A stretch of DNA of 39,766 bases from CADEDH01 sp047971245 (GTDB lineage: Bacteria > Actinomycetota > Acidimicrobiia > Acidimicrobiales > SZUA-35), in the NCBI GenBank assembly GCA_047971245.1, contig JBKDZN010000177.1:1-39766 (forward strand), in the 5' to 3' direction. Under the pieces are notes generated by a model. That model had not been told where the DNA came from and did no database searches. It worked only from the letters and a program-made list of their open reading frames with translations. The translations under genes were made by a program, and so were the position numbers. Shown here piece by piece: positions 8,560 through 17,038 of the stretch. The first letter of the stretch is position 1. Each line of letters begins with the position of its first letter.

Positions 8560-9401
8560 GGGTTCTCCTCCGGCTCGGTGATCAGCGGGTCGGTCGGGTC
8601 GGTCGCGACGGTGAGTGGGATGCGGATCGTGAAGGTGGCGCCGCCGCCGGGTGTGTCGTCGAGGTGCACGGTCCCGCCGTGGGCGGAGGCGATGGCGTGG
8701 GTGATCGCCAGGCCGAGACCGGCGCCGTCGGCGTCGGTGCGTCGAGCGGAAGCTCCCCGGGCGAGGCGTCCGAAGAGCCGGTCGCGGTCGTGGTCGGCGA
8801 TGCCTTCGCCGCCGTCGGCCACGCCGAGCTCGATCCGGCGGTGGCCGACACGGCTGAAGATGGTGATGGCGTCGTCGGGGCGGGTGTGTTGGGTGGCGTT
8901 GCGGGCCAGGTTCATCCACGCCTGGACGATGCGTTGTCGGTCGCGGTCGGCGACCACGGTGGCGTCGGCCTCGACACGCCAGTTCCGGCCGGCCAGGGCC
9001 CGGGACTTTTCGGCGATGTCGAGGGTCAGGTCGGCGACGTCGACGGGACTGCGGGTGATGAAGTCGGGGCGTTCGGCCTTGGCGATCGTGACCAGGTCTT
9101 CAACAATGCGGTTCATGCGGTCGAGTTCGTCGAGCAGCAGGAGCCGGGTCTCGGCGACCAGGGGCGCGTCGGGCGCGATGAGTTCGAGGTGACCGTGCAG
9201 CACCGTGATCGGCGTTCGGAGCTCATGGCCGGCATCGTCGAGGAACGCTTGCTGGGTCGTGAACGCATCCTGGACGCGGTCGAGCATGCCGTTGAACCGG
9301 TTCCCGAGATCGGCGAGTTCGCCGCGGCCGATCACCTCGATGCGGTGGCTCAGGTCGCGTTCGTCGATCTCGGCGGTGGCGTCGGCCAGCTGCTGCGCCA
9401 C
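8544..9401 (-). CDS. Histidine kinase lacking a membrane sensor domain
   Basis: 285 residues from GTG 9401. It has a HAMP-like segment (about 1-45), HisKA with the phospho-acceptor His59 (D-D-A-G-H-E-L-R-T-P-I), N-box (W-M-N-L-A-R-N-A-T-Q-H), D-G-G-E-G-I and a G-x-G-L-G-L box. Relatives begin with two transmembrane helices and an extracellular sensor before HAMP. Here the frame upstream is open for only 28 more codons to a TAG at 9486-9488, and these contain no hydrophobic helix. The 5' part therefore seems to be lost, or the kinase has become cytosolic. A weak GGAG precedes GTG 9401. Partner of the overlapping response regulator. Confidence 0.85.
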   Translation of the reverse strand: MAQQLADATAEIDERDLSHRIEVIGRGELADLGNRFNGMLDRVQDAFTTQQAFLDDAGHELRTPITVLHGHLELIAPDAPLVAETRLLLLDELDRMNRIVEDLVTIAKAERPDFITRSPVDVADLTLDIAEKSRALAGRNWRVEADATVVADRDRQRIVQAWMNLARNATQHTRPDDAITIFSRVGHRRIELGVADGGEGIADHDRDRLFGRLARGASARRTDADGAGLGLAITHAIASAHGGTVHLDDTPGGGATFTIRIPLTVATDPTDPLITEPEENPWPAS

Positions 9402-9489
9402 CTCGCTCCGACCGGGCCGCGCCCCCGGAGTGGTGCGGGGCCGATCGGCGGCGGTCAGCCTGGGTGTCGAGACCGGGAGCCGGCGCTAC

Positions 9490-10110
9490 TCAACGACCGA
9501 CCAGATAGCCGTCGAGCTGGGTGGTGAACCGGGGCCGGAGCCGGGCCTCGATGGTGGTGATCGGGTCGGGTGGAGCCGATCCGGGAGGCTGGAGCAGCCA
9601 GCGGTGCTGTTCGACGAAGTAGAGGGCCCACAGGTTGTAGGCCAACCGTCGGCTGTTGACCTCGGGGACGAGCTCCCCCTCGTGCTTGGCCCATTCGAGC
9701 AGGTCGACGGTGCGTCCGAGCAGATTGTGCATTGCCGATCGGACCTCGTCGACCTCCGCTCCGGCCCCGGCCTCGGCCATGAACACCCGGGTGAGGTCCG
9801 GGGCGTCGCACATGAGCTGAAGCAGGCGGGCGTAGACCGCGACGAGCCGGTCGAGGAGGCCCCGATCCGATCGGTCGTCCGGCTCGGTGAAGGCCTGCTC
9901 GATCCAGGCGGTGAAATCGGCCTCGAACAACTGGTTGACCAGGCCGGCCTTCGAACCGGTGTGGAAGTAGAGCGCCCCCTTGCTGACGCCGGCATGGCGA
10001 GCGACGTCGTCCATGGTCGTCCCGGCGTATCCGTGCCGGGAGAAGAGGTGGCGACCGGCGGCCATGATGCGCTCGCGCTTGTCTCGCTTGTTGTCCTCCG
10101 CTCGGCCCAC
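9490..10110 (-). CDS. TetR-family transcriptional regulator
   Basis: 206 residues from GTG 10110. The N-terminal helix-turn-helix is textbook: R-I-M-A-A-G-R-H-L-F-S-R-H-G-Y-A-G-T-T-M-D-D-V-A-R-H-A-G-V-S-K-G-A-L-Y-F-H (split here only by the hyphens). The C-terminal ligand domain is of the AcrR type. It is divergent from the Rieske dioxygenase and most likely controls it, with an aromatic compound as ligand (inference). The start has no ribosome binding site but a TAGGAT box six bases before GTG, so it is probably leaderless. Confidence 0.9.
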   Translation of the reverse strand: MGRAEDNKRDKRERIMAAGRHLFSRHGYAGTTMDDVARHAGVSKGALYFHTGSKAGLVNQLFEADFTAWIEQAFTEPDDRSDRGLLDRLVAVYARLLQLMCDAPDLTRVFMAEAGAGAEVDEVRSAMHNLLGRTVDLLEWAKHEGELVPEVNSRRLAYNLWALYFVEQHRWLLQPPGSAPPDPITTIEARLRPRFTTQLDGYLVGR

Positions 10111-10115
10111 GGAAC

Positions 10116-10200
10116 GATCCTAGGTGCCCGGCCCCGCTGCCTTCCGGGCCTTCCAGATTTTCGACTCCAGTCGATTTTGTGTCGTCGGGCACCTAGGATC
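10116..10200. promoter_or_regulatory. Divergent promoter with 15-base inverted repeat
   Basis: GATCCTAGGTGCCCG (10116-10130) is repeated as a perfect inverted copy, CGGGCACCTAGGATC (10186-10200), with 55 bases between. Each arm supplies an outward-facing TAGGAT -10-like box: 10117-10122 for the TetR gene (leaderless, six bases from its GTG) and 10194-10199 for the Rieske operon, putting that transcript start near 10206. The repeat may be a pair of regulator sites, duplicated promoters, or both. Confidence 0.6.
10161..10174. promoter_or_regulatory. Putative TetR operator
   Basis: TCGACTCCAGTCGA is a palindrome with six-base arms and a two-base centre, the size expected for a TetR-family dimer site. 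It lies between the divergent TAGGAT boxes and overlaps the expected -35 position of the rightward promoter. Confidence 0.5.
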
Positions 10201-10229
10201 CTGGTCATCGGGGACCAGAGGGGGCAGCA

Positions 10230-11539
10230 GTGAGGTCAGGGAGGAGATCGACCGAGCGGCTCGGCTCGTCGAACCGGATCAGGGGCGCCTGAACCGCCGG
10301 ATCTTCACCGACGAGGAGGTCTACCAGCTGGAGATGGAGCGGATCTTCGCTCGTTGCTGGTTGTTCGTCGGCCATGAGTCGCAGGTGGCTGCACCGGGAG
10401 ATTTCGTGGCGTCACTGATGGGGGAGGACCCCGTGCTGGTGGTGCGGGACCGTCATGGTGTGCTCCGGGTGTTGCTCAACAGCTGCACCCACAAGGGGCG
10501 GACGGTGTGCGTCCACGATCAGGGCAACACGACCGGGTTCACCTGCCCGTATCACGGTTGGAGGTTCCGGTCGACGGGGGAGCTGGGAGGTGTGCCCAAC
10601 TCGGCCGACGCCTACTACGGCGAGCTGGACAAGGCACGCCTCGGCCTGCGTCAGGCCCGGGTGGACACCTACCGGGGTCTGATCTTCGCCACCTGGGATC
10701 CGGACGCTCCGTCGCTGGCCGAGTACCTCGGGCAGATGACCTGGTACCTCGACGTCGCCCTCGATCGCGGCGCCGGGGGTACGGAACTGATCGGTCCACC
10801 CCAACGGTTCGTCGTCGACGCGAACTGGAAGACCGGGGCGGAGAACTTCGCGTCCGACTTCCAACACGCCCAGTCGATTGCTCACGCTTCGGCCCTCCGG
10901 GTGACGGGCGGGGGCGAGCCGGCCCGGGTCACCGACGGGGTGCAGGCCAACCCGGCGCCCGGCCACGGCCTGTTCCTGTTCCGAGCCCAAGCCGACCGGC
11001 CCAACACCCTGCGGTCGCAGGAGTTCATGGTGGCCAACACCCCTGCCGCCCCGGCCCGCCTGGGCGAGCTCCGGGGCTCGGGCGGTGTCGATCCCATCGC
11101 GGGCACGATCTTCCCCAACCTGTCGTTCAATCTCATGCCGACGATCGCCAACCTTCGTATGTGGATGCCCGCCGGGCCGGAACGGATGGAGGTCTGGACC
11201 TGGGGCATCGTCGATGCCGACGTCGACGACGATGTCAAGGCCCGGATGGTGGCCAGCTTCCAGGCCACGTTCGGGGTCTCGGGCCTCGTCGAGCAGGACG
11301 ACGGTGACCAGTGGCAGGAGGTCACGGGGGCCGGCCGCGGGTATATGACCAGGAACGGCTGGTCGTCCATCGGTATGGGACTCGGCCATGAGTTCACCGA
11401 CCCCGACCTGCCGGGTGAGCTGGGCCTGCTCATCAGCGAATCCAACGCCCGGGCGTTCTACCGCCGCTGGCAGGATCTGCTCGTCCACGACCGGTGGGAA
11501 GACCTTCCGGCCACCACCCATCGGCGCGGTGCCCGATGA
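10230..11539 (+). CDS. Rieske non-heme iron aromatic-ring dioxygenase, alpha subunit
   Basis: About 435 residues. The Rieske cluster motif is C-T-H followed by C-P-Y-H (in N-S-C-T-H-K-G and F-T-C-P-Y-H-G-W). The mononuclear iron site is N-W-K-T-G-A-E-N-F with D-F-Q-H-A-Q-S-I-A-H, and the third ligand is the Asp region E-Q-D-D-G-D-Q-W, as in naphthalene dioxygenases. The two His are five residues apart instead of the usual four. The 5' end is odd: the best start, GTG 10230 with AGAGGGGG before it, is one base out of frame with the domain (in-frame from 10232, R-E-E-I-D-R-A-A). The only longer in-frame start, GTG 10124, lies upstream of the likely transcript start. A one-base deletion near 10233-10245 is suspected. 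Stop overlaps the beta-subunit start. Confidence 0.85.
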
Positions 11540-12075
11540 CCGGGCCCACCACCCCGCCGGCCACGGTGCCGGCCGAACGCATCGTCGAACTCACCCAGGT
11601 GTTGCACCGAGAGGCCGAACTGCTCGACGACGGCCGCTACGAGGACTGGCTGGCCCTCCTCGACCCCGACATCGTCTACACCGCACCGATACCCGCCGAC
11701 CAACTCGGCGGCCGGCCGCCCGGCGAGAAACCGGCCGGGGCACCGACCCTGCGCTACTTCCACGACGATCTGAACCTGCTGCGGATACGGGTGGCGAAGA
11801 TCCGTACCGGTTTGGCCCAGACCGAGAACCCGCCCTCCCGCACCGTCCGGCTCATCGGCACCGTCACCGTCGATCCCGAACCGACCCCGGGCCGGGTACC
11901 GGTTCGCAGTGCGTTCATCCTGTACCGTCATCGACGTCAACGCCAGGTGGAGATCCTCGCCGGTCACCGGCATGATCGGTGGCATGCCGCGCCCGACGGC
12001 TGGCGCCTCGGTCGCCGGGAGGTCCGTTTCGCCGCCAACGTTCTGCCCACCAAGAGCCTGTCGCTGCTGTACTGA
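11536..12075 (+). CDS. Aromatic-ring dioxygenase beta subunit
   Basis: 179 residues in the SnoaL/NTF2-like beta-subunit fold, starting at ATG 11536 in an ATGA overlap with the alpha-subunit stop. Recognisable are E-A-E-L-L-D-D-G-R-Y-E-D-W-L-A-L-L-D-P-D-I-V-Y and the C-terminal D-G-W-R-L-G-R-R-E-V-R-F-A-A-N-V-L-P, typical of small dioxygenase subunits. It is structural and has no cofactor. With alpha it forms the terminal oxygenase; no ferredoxin or reductase is encoded nearby, so these must come from elsewhere. Confidence 0.88.
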   Translation: MTGPTTPPATVPAERIVELTQVLHREAELLDDGRYEDWLALLDPDIVYTAPIPADQLGGRPPGEKPAGAPTLRYFHDDLNLLRIRVAKIRTGLAQTENPPSRTVRLIGTVTVDPEPTPGRVPVRSAFILYRHRRQRQVEILAGHRHDRWHAAPDGWRLGRREVRFAANVLPTKSLSLLY

Positions 12076-12115
12076 CCGGTCGAGCGCGGTGAACGAGCGC
12101 CTGCAGGAGGCACCG

Positions 12116-13015
12116 ATGAGCGTCGCCCTCGACCATTCCCGCCATACGGCGTACTCCGATCCGGGTGACCGCGCCGCGGTGTTGAACGTCGTGCCCCGTG
12201 ACCCCGAGGCGCTGTCCTCTGTCGCCCGCAATGTCATCGTGCACTATCGGGCCTCGGGCCATGAGTTGCCCCGCGCCACCCGGGATGATGTCAACGCCCG
12301 TTGGCTCCAATCGATCCTCGACACCGACCAGCGTCGCCATCCCCAACCGCTCGACGTGCCGCGGGCGGCCACCGAACGGGTCCAGGGATGTTGCCGTGAC
12401 CACACCCTGTTCTGCGTCGGAGTGCTCCGATCCCATGGCGTCCCCGCGAGATCCCGGGTCGGGTTCGCCGGGTACTTCGTCGACGGTTGGCATCACGACC
12501 ATGTGATCGTCGAGGCGTTCATCGACGGGCGGTGGCGCCGGTTCGACCCCGAGGTCGACGTCGGCTCCGCCGCGCTGCCGAACCCGCTGGACATCGAGCA
12601 CGGCCGCCTCGACGGGCCGGGGTTCGTGACCGCCGCTCAGGTGTGGCTCGGGTATCGGCGCGGCGACATCGACGCCGACACCTATGGGGTCGACCCTGAT
12701 CAGCCGGTGTTCCGGGGTGAACGGTTCATCTTCGAAGAGGTCATCTACGAGATCGCCCACCGTTTCGGTGACGAGCTCCTCCTGTGGGACACCTGGGGTC
12801 GTATGGGGGAACCCGGTTCCCCCGTCACCGGGGACGACGCCGGCTGGATCGACGACGTCGCCCGGCTCCTGGTGGCCGCCGACGGCGGCGACCACGGTGC
12901 CGAGCAACGGCTGTACCGGCGCTACCGAGACGACCTCGGCCTCCGTCCCGGACCCACGGTGATCCAGGCCTCGCCCTACGGTGATCCCCCGATCGAGGTG
13001 GCGCTCGATCGATAA
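12116..13015 (+). CDS. Transglutaminase-like domain protein
   Basis: 299 residues from ATG 12116, preceded by CAGGAGG. The papain-like triad of the transglutaminase core is visible: Cys93 (G-C-C-R-D-H-T-L-F-C), His129 (H-D-H-V-I-V-E-A) and Asp144 (R-R-F-D-P-E-V-D). In between lies the family signature S-H-G-V-P-A-R-S-R-V-G-F. Bacterial members are mostly cysteine proteases or amide-bond enzymes. It is 40 bases after the dioxygenase beta gene on the same strand, so probably in the same transcript, but its link to aromatic oxidation is unclear. No signal peptide. Confidence 0.8.
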   Translation: MSVALDHSRHTAYSDPGDRAAVLNVVPRDPEALSSVARNVIVHYRASGHELPRATRDDVNARWLQSILDTDQRRHPQPLDVPRAATERVQGCCRDHTLFCVGVLRSHGVPARSRVGFAGYFVDGWHHDHVIVEAFIDGRWRRFDPEVDVGSAALPNPLDIEHGRLDGPGFVTAAQVWLGYRRGDIDADTYGVDPDQPVFRGERFIFEEVIYEIAHRFGDELLLWDTWGRMGEPGSPVTGDDAGWIDDVARLLVAADGGDHGAEQRLYRRYRDDLGLRPGPTVIQASPYGDPPIEVALDR

Positions 13016-13043
13016 CGCATTCGAGGGCCCGGCCGGCGCGTAC

Positions 13044-15470
13044 TCAGTCGGGTGGGGTCGTGGCGACCGTGCCGGACTCGGCCAGTTCGCTCCGTTGGGA
13101 CGGAGTGAAACCCAGGTCGGCCAGGATGGCGTCGTTGTCGGCCCCGAGCGACGACACGGCCCGGATGGCCAGGGCCTCACCGTCGACCAGGAAGGGTGAG
13201 CCGGGGAATCGGCCCGGTCCGGCCTCCGGATGATCCACGGTCACGACGAAACCCCGGCTGGCCAGGTGGGGATCGTCCACCAGGTCCCGGTTGGTGGTCA
13301 CCATCACCCCGGCCAACCCGGCAGCCTGGAGCTCGGCCATGGCGACCCGGGGCGGCCGGGTCGAGGTCCAGGCGGCGACGGCGGCATCGATCTCGTCGTG
13401 GTCCCGGTGCCGGGCCTTCACATCGAGCCGGCTCGGCCCGGCCAGCGCCGGAATCAGGCCGGTCAGCCGCTCCCAGTCGCCGTCGTCGTACACGGTGAGG
13501 GCCACCCACGAATCCGACTCGGCGCACGGGTAGACCCCGGCCGGGGCGTGGACGGGGGAGCGGGCCCCACGCCGGGGCGGGGCCAGGCCGGTGGCCGACG
13601 CCTCCAGGGCCTGGTCGCCGGCCGCCGACAGGAGGGTCTCGAGCTGCGACAGATCCACGTACACCGCCTCCCCGGTCCGCCGGTGCTCCCACCAGGCGGC
13701 CAGTACCGCCAGGGCACCATGGGTGCCGCCCACCGGATCGGGGTAGGCGACGCCCTGCTTGTACGGACCCGAATCCGGGTAGCCGGTGGAGGCGGCCAGG
13801 CCGGAGGCGGCGTCGAGGATGGGACCCCAGGAGACAGCCTCGGCGGCCGGGCCGGTGGCGCCGAACCCGCTCATGTCCACGGTGACGATGTCGGGGTTGA
13901 TCGCCCGGAGGGTCTCGTGGTCGACGCCCAGGGAGCGGACCCCGCGAGGACTGTAGTTGTTGACCACCACGTCGACCGTGGCCACCAGGCGTTCGAACAC
14001 CTCCCGACCACCGGGCGCCTTCACGTCGAGGCACAGGCTCCGCTTGGAACGGTTCATCTTGTTCCACAACGACATCCGGTTCCACCACTGGGTGCCGGGC
14101 TCGGCGTCGGGATAGATGCCGTTGCGGACGTCGGGTCGGGGAAGGGTGCCCCACGACCACGGCTCCCGTTCGGTGTCGGGATCGGGGGCGATCACGGCCA
14201 GACCGCGGGAGGTCGGGTGCTCCACCTTGATCACGTCCGCCCCCAGGTCAGCCAGGGTCCGGCCGGTCAACGGCCCGGCCCACGAGACCGTCAGCTCCAG
14301 TACCCGCACCCCGGCCAGAGGTCGGAAGCCGTCGGGGTCGGGTCCGGCCGGTCGGTGGTGCGGCAGCGACGGCCGGGGCGGTGCTCCACGGTCGGTGGAG
14401 GTGGCTTCGGGCTCGGCCGGCCCGACCGTCGCCGGGGCCGGTGACGGCACAGCCGGGGGCCCGGCGCCGAGCGTGAACGGTGCCGCCGGCATCACCGCCG
14501 AGGGCCCGAGGCCGGGGACGGGGGTCCAGAACCCCCGGTGCAGGAGCTGGGGGTGGGTGGTCAGGTCGGGCAGCTCGGCCACCGGCCCGGCGGGGCAGTA
14601 GTTGGCCTGGCAGGCGGCCACCACCTCGGCGGCGGTGTGCCGGCTGGTCCAGGCCGTGATCAGCTCGTCCAACTCGTCGGCCCGGTCGAACCGCACCGCG
14701 GCGTTGGCCAGATCGTCGTCGGCCAGCAGCTCGACCTGTTCCATGGCGATGCACAGGCCCTCCCACTGGTGCAATGAGGCGGCGGCGATACAGACCCAGC
14801 CGTCGGAGCAGCGGTAGAGGGAGATGGGGTGATGCATCTCGGCCAGCCGGTTGCCGGCCCGCCGCTTGACCACCCCCTCGTGGGTGTAGAGGCAGAGCGA
14901 CCATTGGTGCGACGCGGCCAGGGCCTCCATGGCCCCGACATCCACCAGGGCGCCACGGCCCCGATCGACGGCCCGGAGGGCCGCGGCCTGGGTACCGACC
15001 GCGGCGTAGGCGCCGACGAGGTGGGATTCCCACGGACCGCCGCCGGGCAGGGGATGGCGGTCGGGCTCCCCGGTGAGGGCCATGTGCCCGCCGACCGCCC
15101 ACAGCTCGAGGGGACCGGCCCGCCAGGCCCGGTAGGGGCCGGTCAGCCCGAACGGGGTGACCGCGGTGACGACCAGCTCGGGACGGGAGTCACGAAGGGC
15201 CCCGGCCAGCTCGGCCAGCGGGGTGGCGGGGCCGTCGGTCGCCAGCAGCACGACGGCCGCGTCACGGGCGGCGTCGGGCTCGGACCCGGGTTCGACGATC
15301 CGGCTCCGTTTTCCGGCCGCGAGGTACTCCCAGACTGCGGGTTCGGCCCGCAGCGGCGACCCCTCCGGCGGTTCCCCCACGGACACGGTGGCGCCGAGCG
15401 AGGCCAACAGCCGTCCCGCGTAGGCCCCGGTCCGGCTCGTGCTGAGATCGAGTACCCGAAGTCCGTCCAC
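13044..15470 (-). CDS. Tandem CaiB/BaiF CoA-transferase fusion
   Basis: 808 residues from GTG 15470, twice the usual length: one CaiB unit at about 1-355 (D-G-L-R-V-L-D-L-S-T-S-R-T-G-A-Y-A-G-R-L-L), a Pro/Ala-rich linker at about 355-390, and a second unit from about 395 (L-A-G-V-R-V-L-E-L-T-V-S-W-A-G-P-L-T-G) to the end. In neither unit do I see the usual G-(F/Y)-D catalytic Asp: unit 1 has A-G-P-L-E-L-W-A and unit 2 has S-W-G-P-I-L-D. CaiB enzymes work as interlocked dimers, so a fused pair could form one within a chain. Whether it transfers CoA is open. No good ribosome binding site. Convergent with the Rieske operon. Confidence 0.85.
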   Translation of the reverse strand: MDGLRVLDLSTSRTGAYAGRLLASLGATVSVGEPPEGSPLRAEPAVWEYLAAGKRSRIVEPGSEPDAARDAAVVLLATDGPATPLAELAGALRDSRPELVVTAVTPFGLTGPYRAWRAGPLELWAVGGHMALTGEPDRHPLPGGGPWESHLVGAYAAVGTQAAALRAVDRGRGALVDVGAMEALAASHQWSLCLYTHEGVVKRRAGNRLAEMHHPISLYRCSDGWVCIAAASLHQWEGLCIAMEQVELLADDDLANAAVRFDRADELDELITAWTSRHTAAEVVAACQANYCPAGPVAELPDLTTHPQLLHRGFWTPVPGLGPSAVMPAAPFTLGAGPPAVPSPAPATVGPAEPEATSTDRGAPPRPSLPHHRPAGPDPDGFRPLAGVRVLELTVSWAGPLTGRTLADLGADVIKVEHPTSRGLAVIAPDPDTEREPWSWGTLPRPDVRNGIYPDAEPGTQWWNRMSLWNKMNRSKRSLCLDVKAPGGREVFERLVATVDVVVNNYSPRGVRSLGVDHETLRAINPDIVTVDMSGFGATGPAAEAVSWGPILDAASGLAASTGYPDSGPYKQGVAYPDPVGGTHGALAVLAAWWEHRRTGEAVYVDLSQLETLLSAAGDQALEASATGLAPPRRGARSPVHAPAGVYPCAESDSWVALTVYDDGDWERLTGLIPALAGPSRLDVKARHRDHDEIDAAVAAWTSTRPPRVAMAELQAAGLAGVMVTTNRDLVDDPHLASRGFVVTVDHPEAGPGRFPGSPFLVDGEALAIRAVSSLGADNDAILADLGFTPSQRSELAESGTVATTPPD

Positions 15471-15529
15471 GGGACGAGCTTTCCACAGCCGGCGCGGCGC
15501 CCGGAATTCGATCGGACCGGCGACCGGGT

Positions 15530-15922
15530 TCAGGCGGACGGTTCCGCCCGCGTCGGGGGTGGCCCGATGATCACCGGGCGGGCGTCAGGGCAGACGCGGC
15601 GGACGACCTCGTGCGGTCGGGGCGTGAAGCGCCGCGCCGTGACGTGAGGGGACCGGATGCGATCGGCACGGAACAACCGGGGTTCGTCGATCTCGGGGTC
15701 CCACGCGATCACATACCAGAGCGGGGCGCTCACGAGCAGGCCATGGGGCTCGACCACCCGGCGCGTCGCGGCACCCGCTCGGTCGACGTATTCGAAGGCG
15801 AGCAGCCGTTCCTTCCGGAAGGCACGTTCGAACAGGCGGGCCAGCAGCGGGCTGACGATGCTGTGGCGCGGCACGGACCTCGGCGCAGGTGGGCCGATCA
15901 TGATGCGCATCATCGTCCTCAA
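15530..15922 (-). pseudogene. WYL-domain regulator remnant
   Basis: Up to 130 residues. Residues about 20-105 are a clear WYL domain (E-R-A-F-R-K-E-R-L-L-A-F-E-Y-V-D-R-A-G and W-Y-V-I-A-W-D-P-E-I-D-E-P-R-L-F-R-A-D-R-I). The N-terminal winged helix-turn-helix of YafY/DeoR-type WYL regulators is missing, and the C-terminal extension after the WYL domain is short. The homologous part starts near 15865, only about 40 bases from where the ABC ATPase remnant on the other strand begins. It is read here as the 3' part of a deleted regulator gene; a stand-alone WYL protein is possible but less likely. Confidence 0.6.
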
Positions 15923-16232
15923 CCGCGGGGGCTGCGTCTTCGCCGGTCACCTCGACGAGCTCCGCCACGATCGGGGCTCCGTGATCGCCGCCCGATTCGA
16001 CGCCGGCGGGGTCGACCTGATCTCGGTGCTCGCCGACAAGGGCATCCAGGCGGCACCGATTCCGGGTGGTGTCGAGGTGACCGCACCCGCGGGCACGGGT
16101 CGGGCGCTCGCCGCCGAGGTCAACGCGGCGGCCCATGCGTCCGGTGTCGTCCTCACCGAACTCGTTCACCACCGGCCATCACTCGAGGACCGGGTCCTCG
16201 AGCTCGTCAGCACAGGAGCGCACACATCATGA
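15900..16232 (+). pseudogene. C-terminal remnant of an ABC transporter ATPase
   Basis: 110 residues from ATG 15900. The sequence R-I-I-V-L-N-R-G-G-C-V-F-A-G-H-L-D-E-L is the part that follows the H-loop in drug-type ABC ATPases, and the rest matches their regulatory C-terminus ending L-E-D-R-V-L-E-L-V. Walker A, signature, Walker B and H-loop are all absent, so it cannot bind ATP. Its stop overlaps the ATG of the permease at 16229, the normal arrangement for an ATPase/permease operon. The 5' two-thirds of the gene have been lost. Confidence 0.65.
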
Positions 16233-17005
16233 ATCGTCTGACCGCGGCCTACCACGCCGAGTGGTTCCGTCTCACCCGTCCCCTCACCCTCCGACGCTCC
16301 GTTGTCGGCGCCGCCCTCTACGCCGTGGTGGTGACCGCGGTACTCGTCGGCACCGCGGCCGAGACCGGCTCGGCCCTGACCATCTCCAGTATCGAAGCCG
16401 CTGACGATGCCACCGCCTCGCTGGTGTTGGCCACCTCGTTCTCGTCGGTCCTCGTGCTCTGCCTGATCATCCCCCTCGCCGCCGGTGACATCGCCGGCGG
16501 CACACTCCGGACCGGGTTGCTGCAGAACCCGAACCGGCTTCGGGTCGCCGGGGGTTTCCTGGCCGCGCGCCTGCTGGGGTTGGGCGCTCTTGTCACCATC
16601 GTGACCGCCGTCAGCTGGGTCACCGCTGCGGTGGTGGCCATGTTGAACGGTCTCGACATCGGCGCCTGGTTCACCGCGGACGGCCTGGCCGCCACCTCTG
16701 GCGACTTCGTACGAACCCTCGTCTACGCTGCCTGTTGGGCCGTGTTCGGCACGGCGGTCGGGGTCATCACCCGCTCGGTGGCCGTCGGCCTGTTCATCGG
16801 GGTCATGTGGGCCGGGCCGGTGGAGAACGTCCTCGGCGACGACCTCGCCCTGGTTCAGGAATGGGCTCCCGGCCTGCTCCTCCAGGACATGCTGACCGGC
16901 TCAGACGACTTCTCCACCGCCCATGTCACCCTCACCCTGGCCGCCTACCTCGCCGTGGCCCTGGGGACGAGCGGGATGCTCCTGATGCGGCGGGACGTCG
17001 TCTGA
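16229..17005 (+). CDS. ABC transporter permease (ABC-2 type)
   Basis: 258 residues from ATG 16229 with GGAG upstream. About six hydrophobic segments are seen, for example A-L-Y-A-V-V-V-T-A-V-L-V-G-T-A, V-L-V-L-C-L-I-I-P-L-A-A-G and L-A-A-Y-L-A-V-A-L-G-T-S-G-M-L-L. The stretch G-D-I-A-G-G-T-L-R-T-G-L-L-Q-N-P-N-R is the cytoplasmic coupling region seen in ABC-2 export permeases. It needs an ATPase partner, and the one that should precede it is truncated, so this permease is probably orphaned unless it pairs with a protein encoded elsewhere. Confidence 0.8.
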   Translation: MNRLTAAYHAEWFRLTRPLTLRRSVVGAALYAVVVTAVLVGTAAETGSALTISSIEAADDATASLVLATSFSSVLVLCLIIPLAAGDIAGGTLRTGLLQNPNRLRVAGGFLAARLLGLGALVTIVTAVSWVTAAVVAMLNGLDIGAWFTADGLAATSGDFVRTLVYAACWAVFGTAVGVITRSVAVGLFIGVMWAGPVENVLGDDLALVQEWAPGLLLQDMLTGSDDFSTAHVTLTLAAYLAVALGTSGMLLMRRDVV

Positions 17006-17038
17006 CCTGACGCTCATGGACGCTCCCGAGGAGGATCG

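Noticed and set aside
7429..9192. 587-codon open frame on the plus strand
   Set aside because: It lies antisense to the P450, response regulator and kinase genes; its sequence is low-complexity Ser/Arg/Gly. It is a high-GC shadow.
13230..14444. 404-codon open frame on the plus strand
   Set aside because: Antisense to the double CaiB gene; composition typical of a shadow frame.
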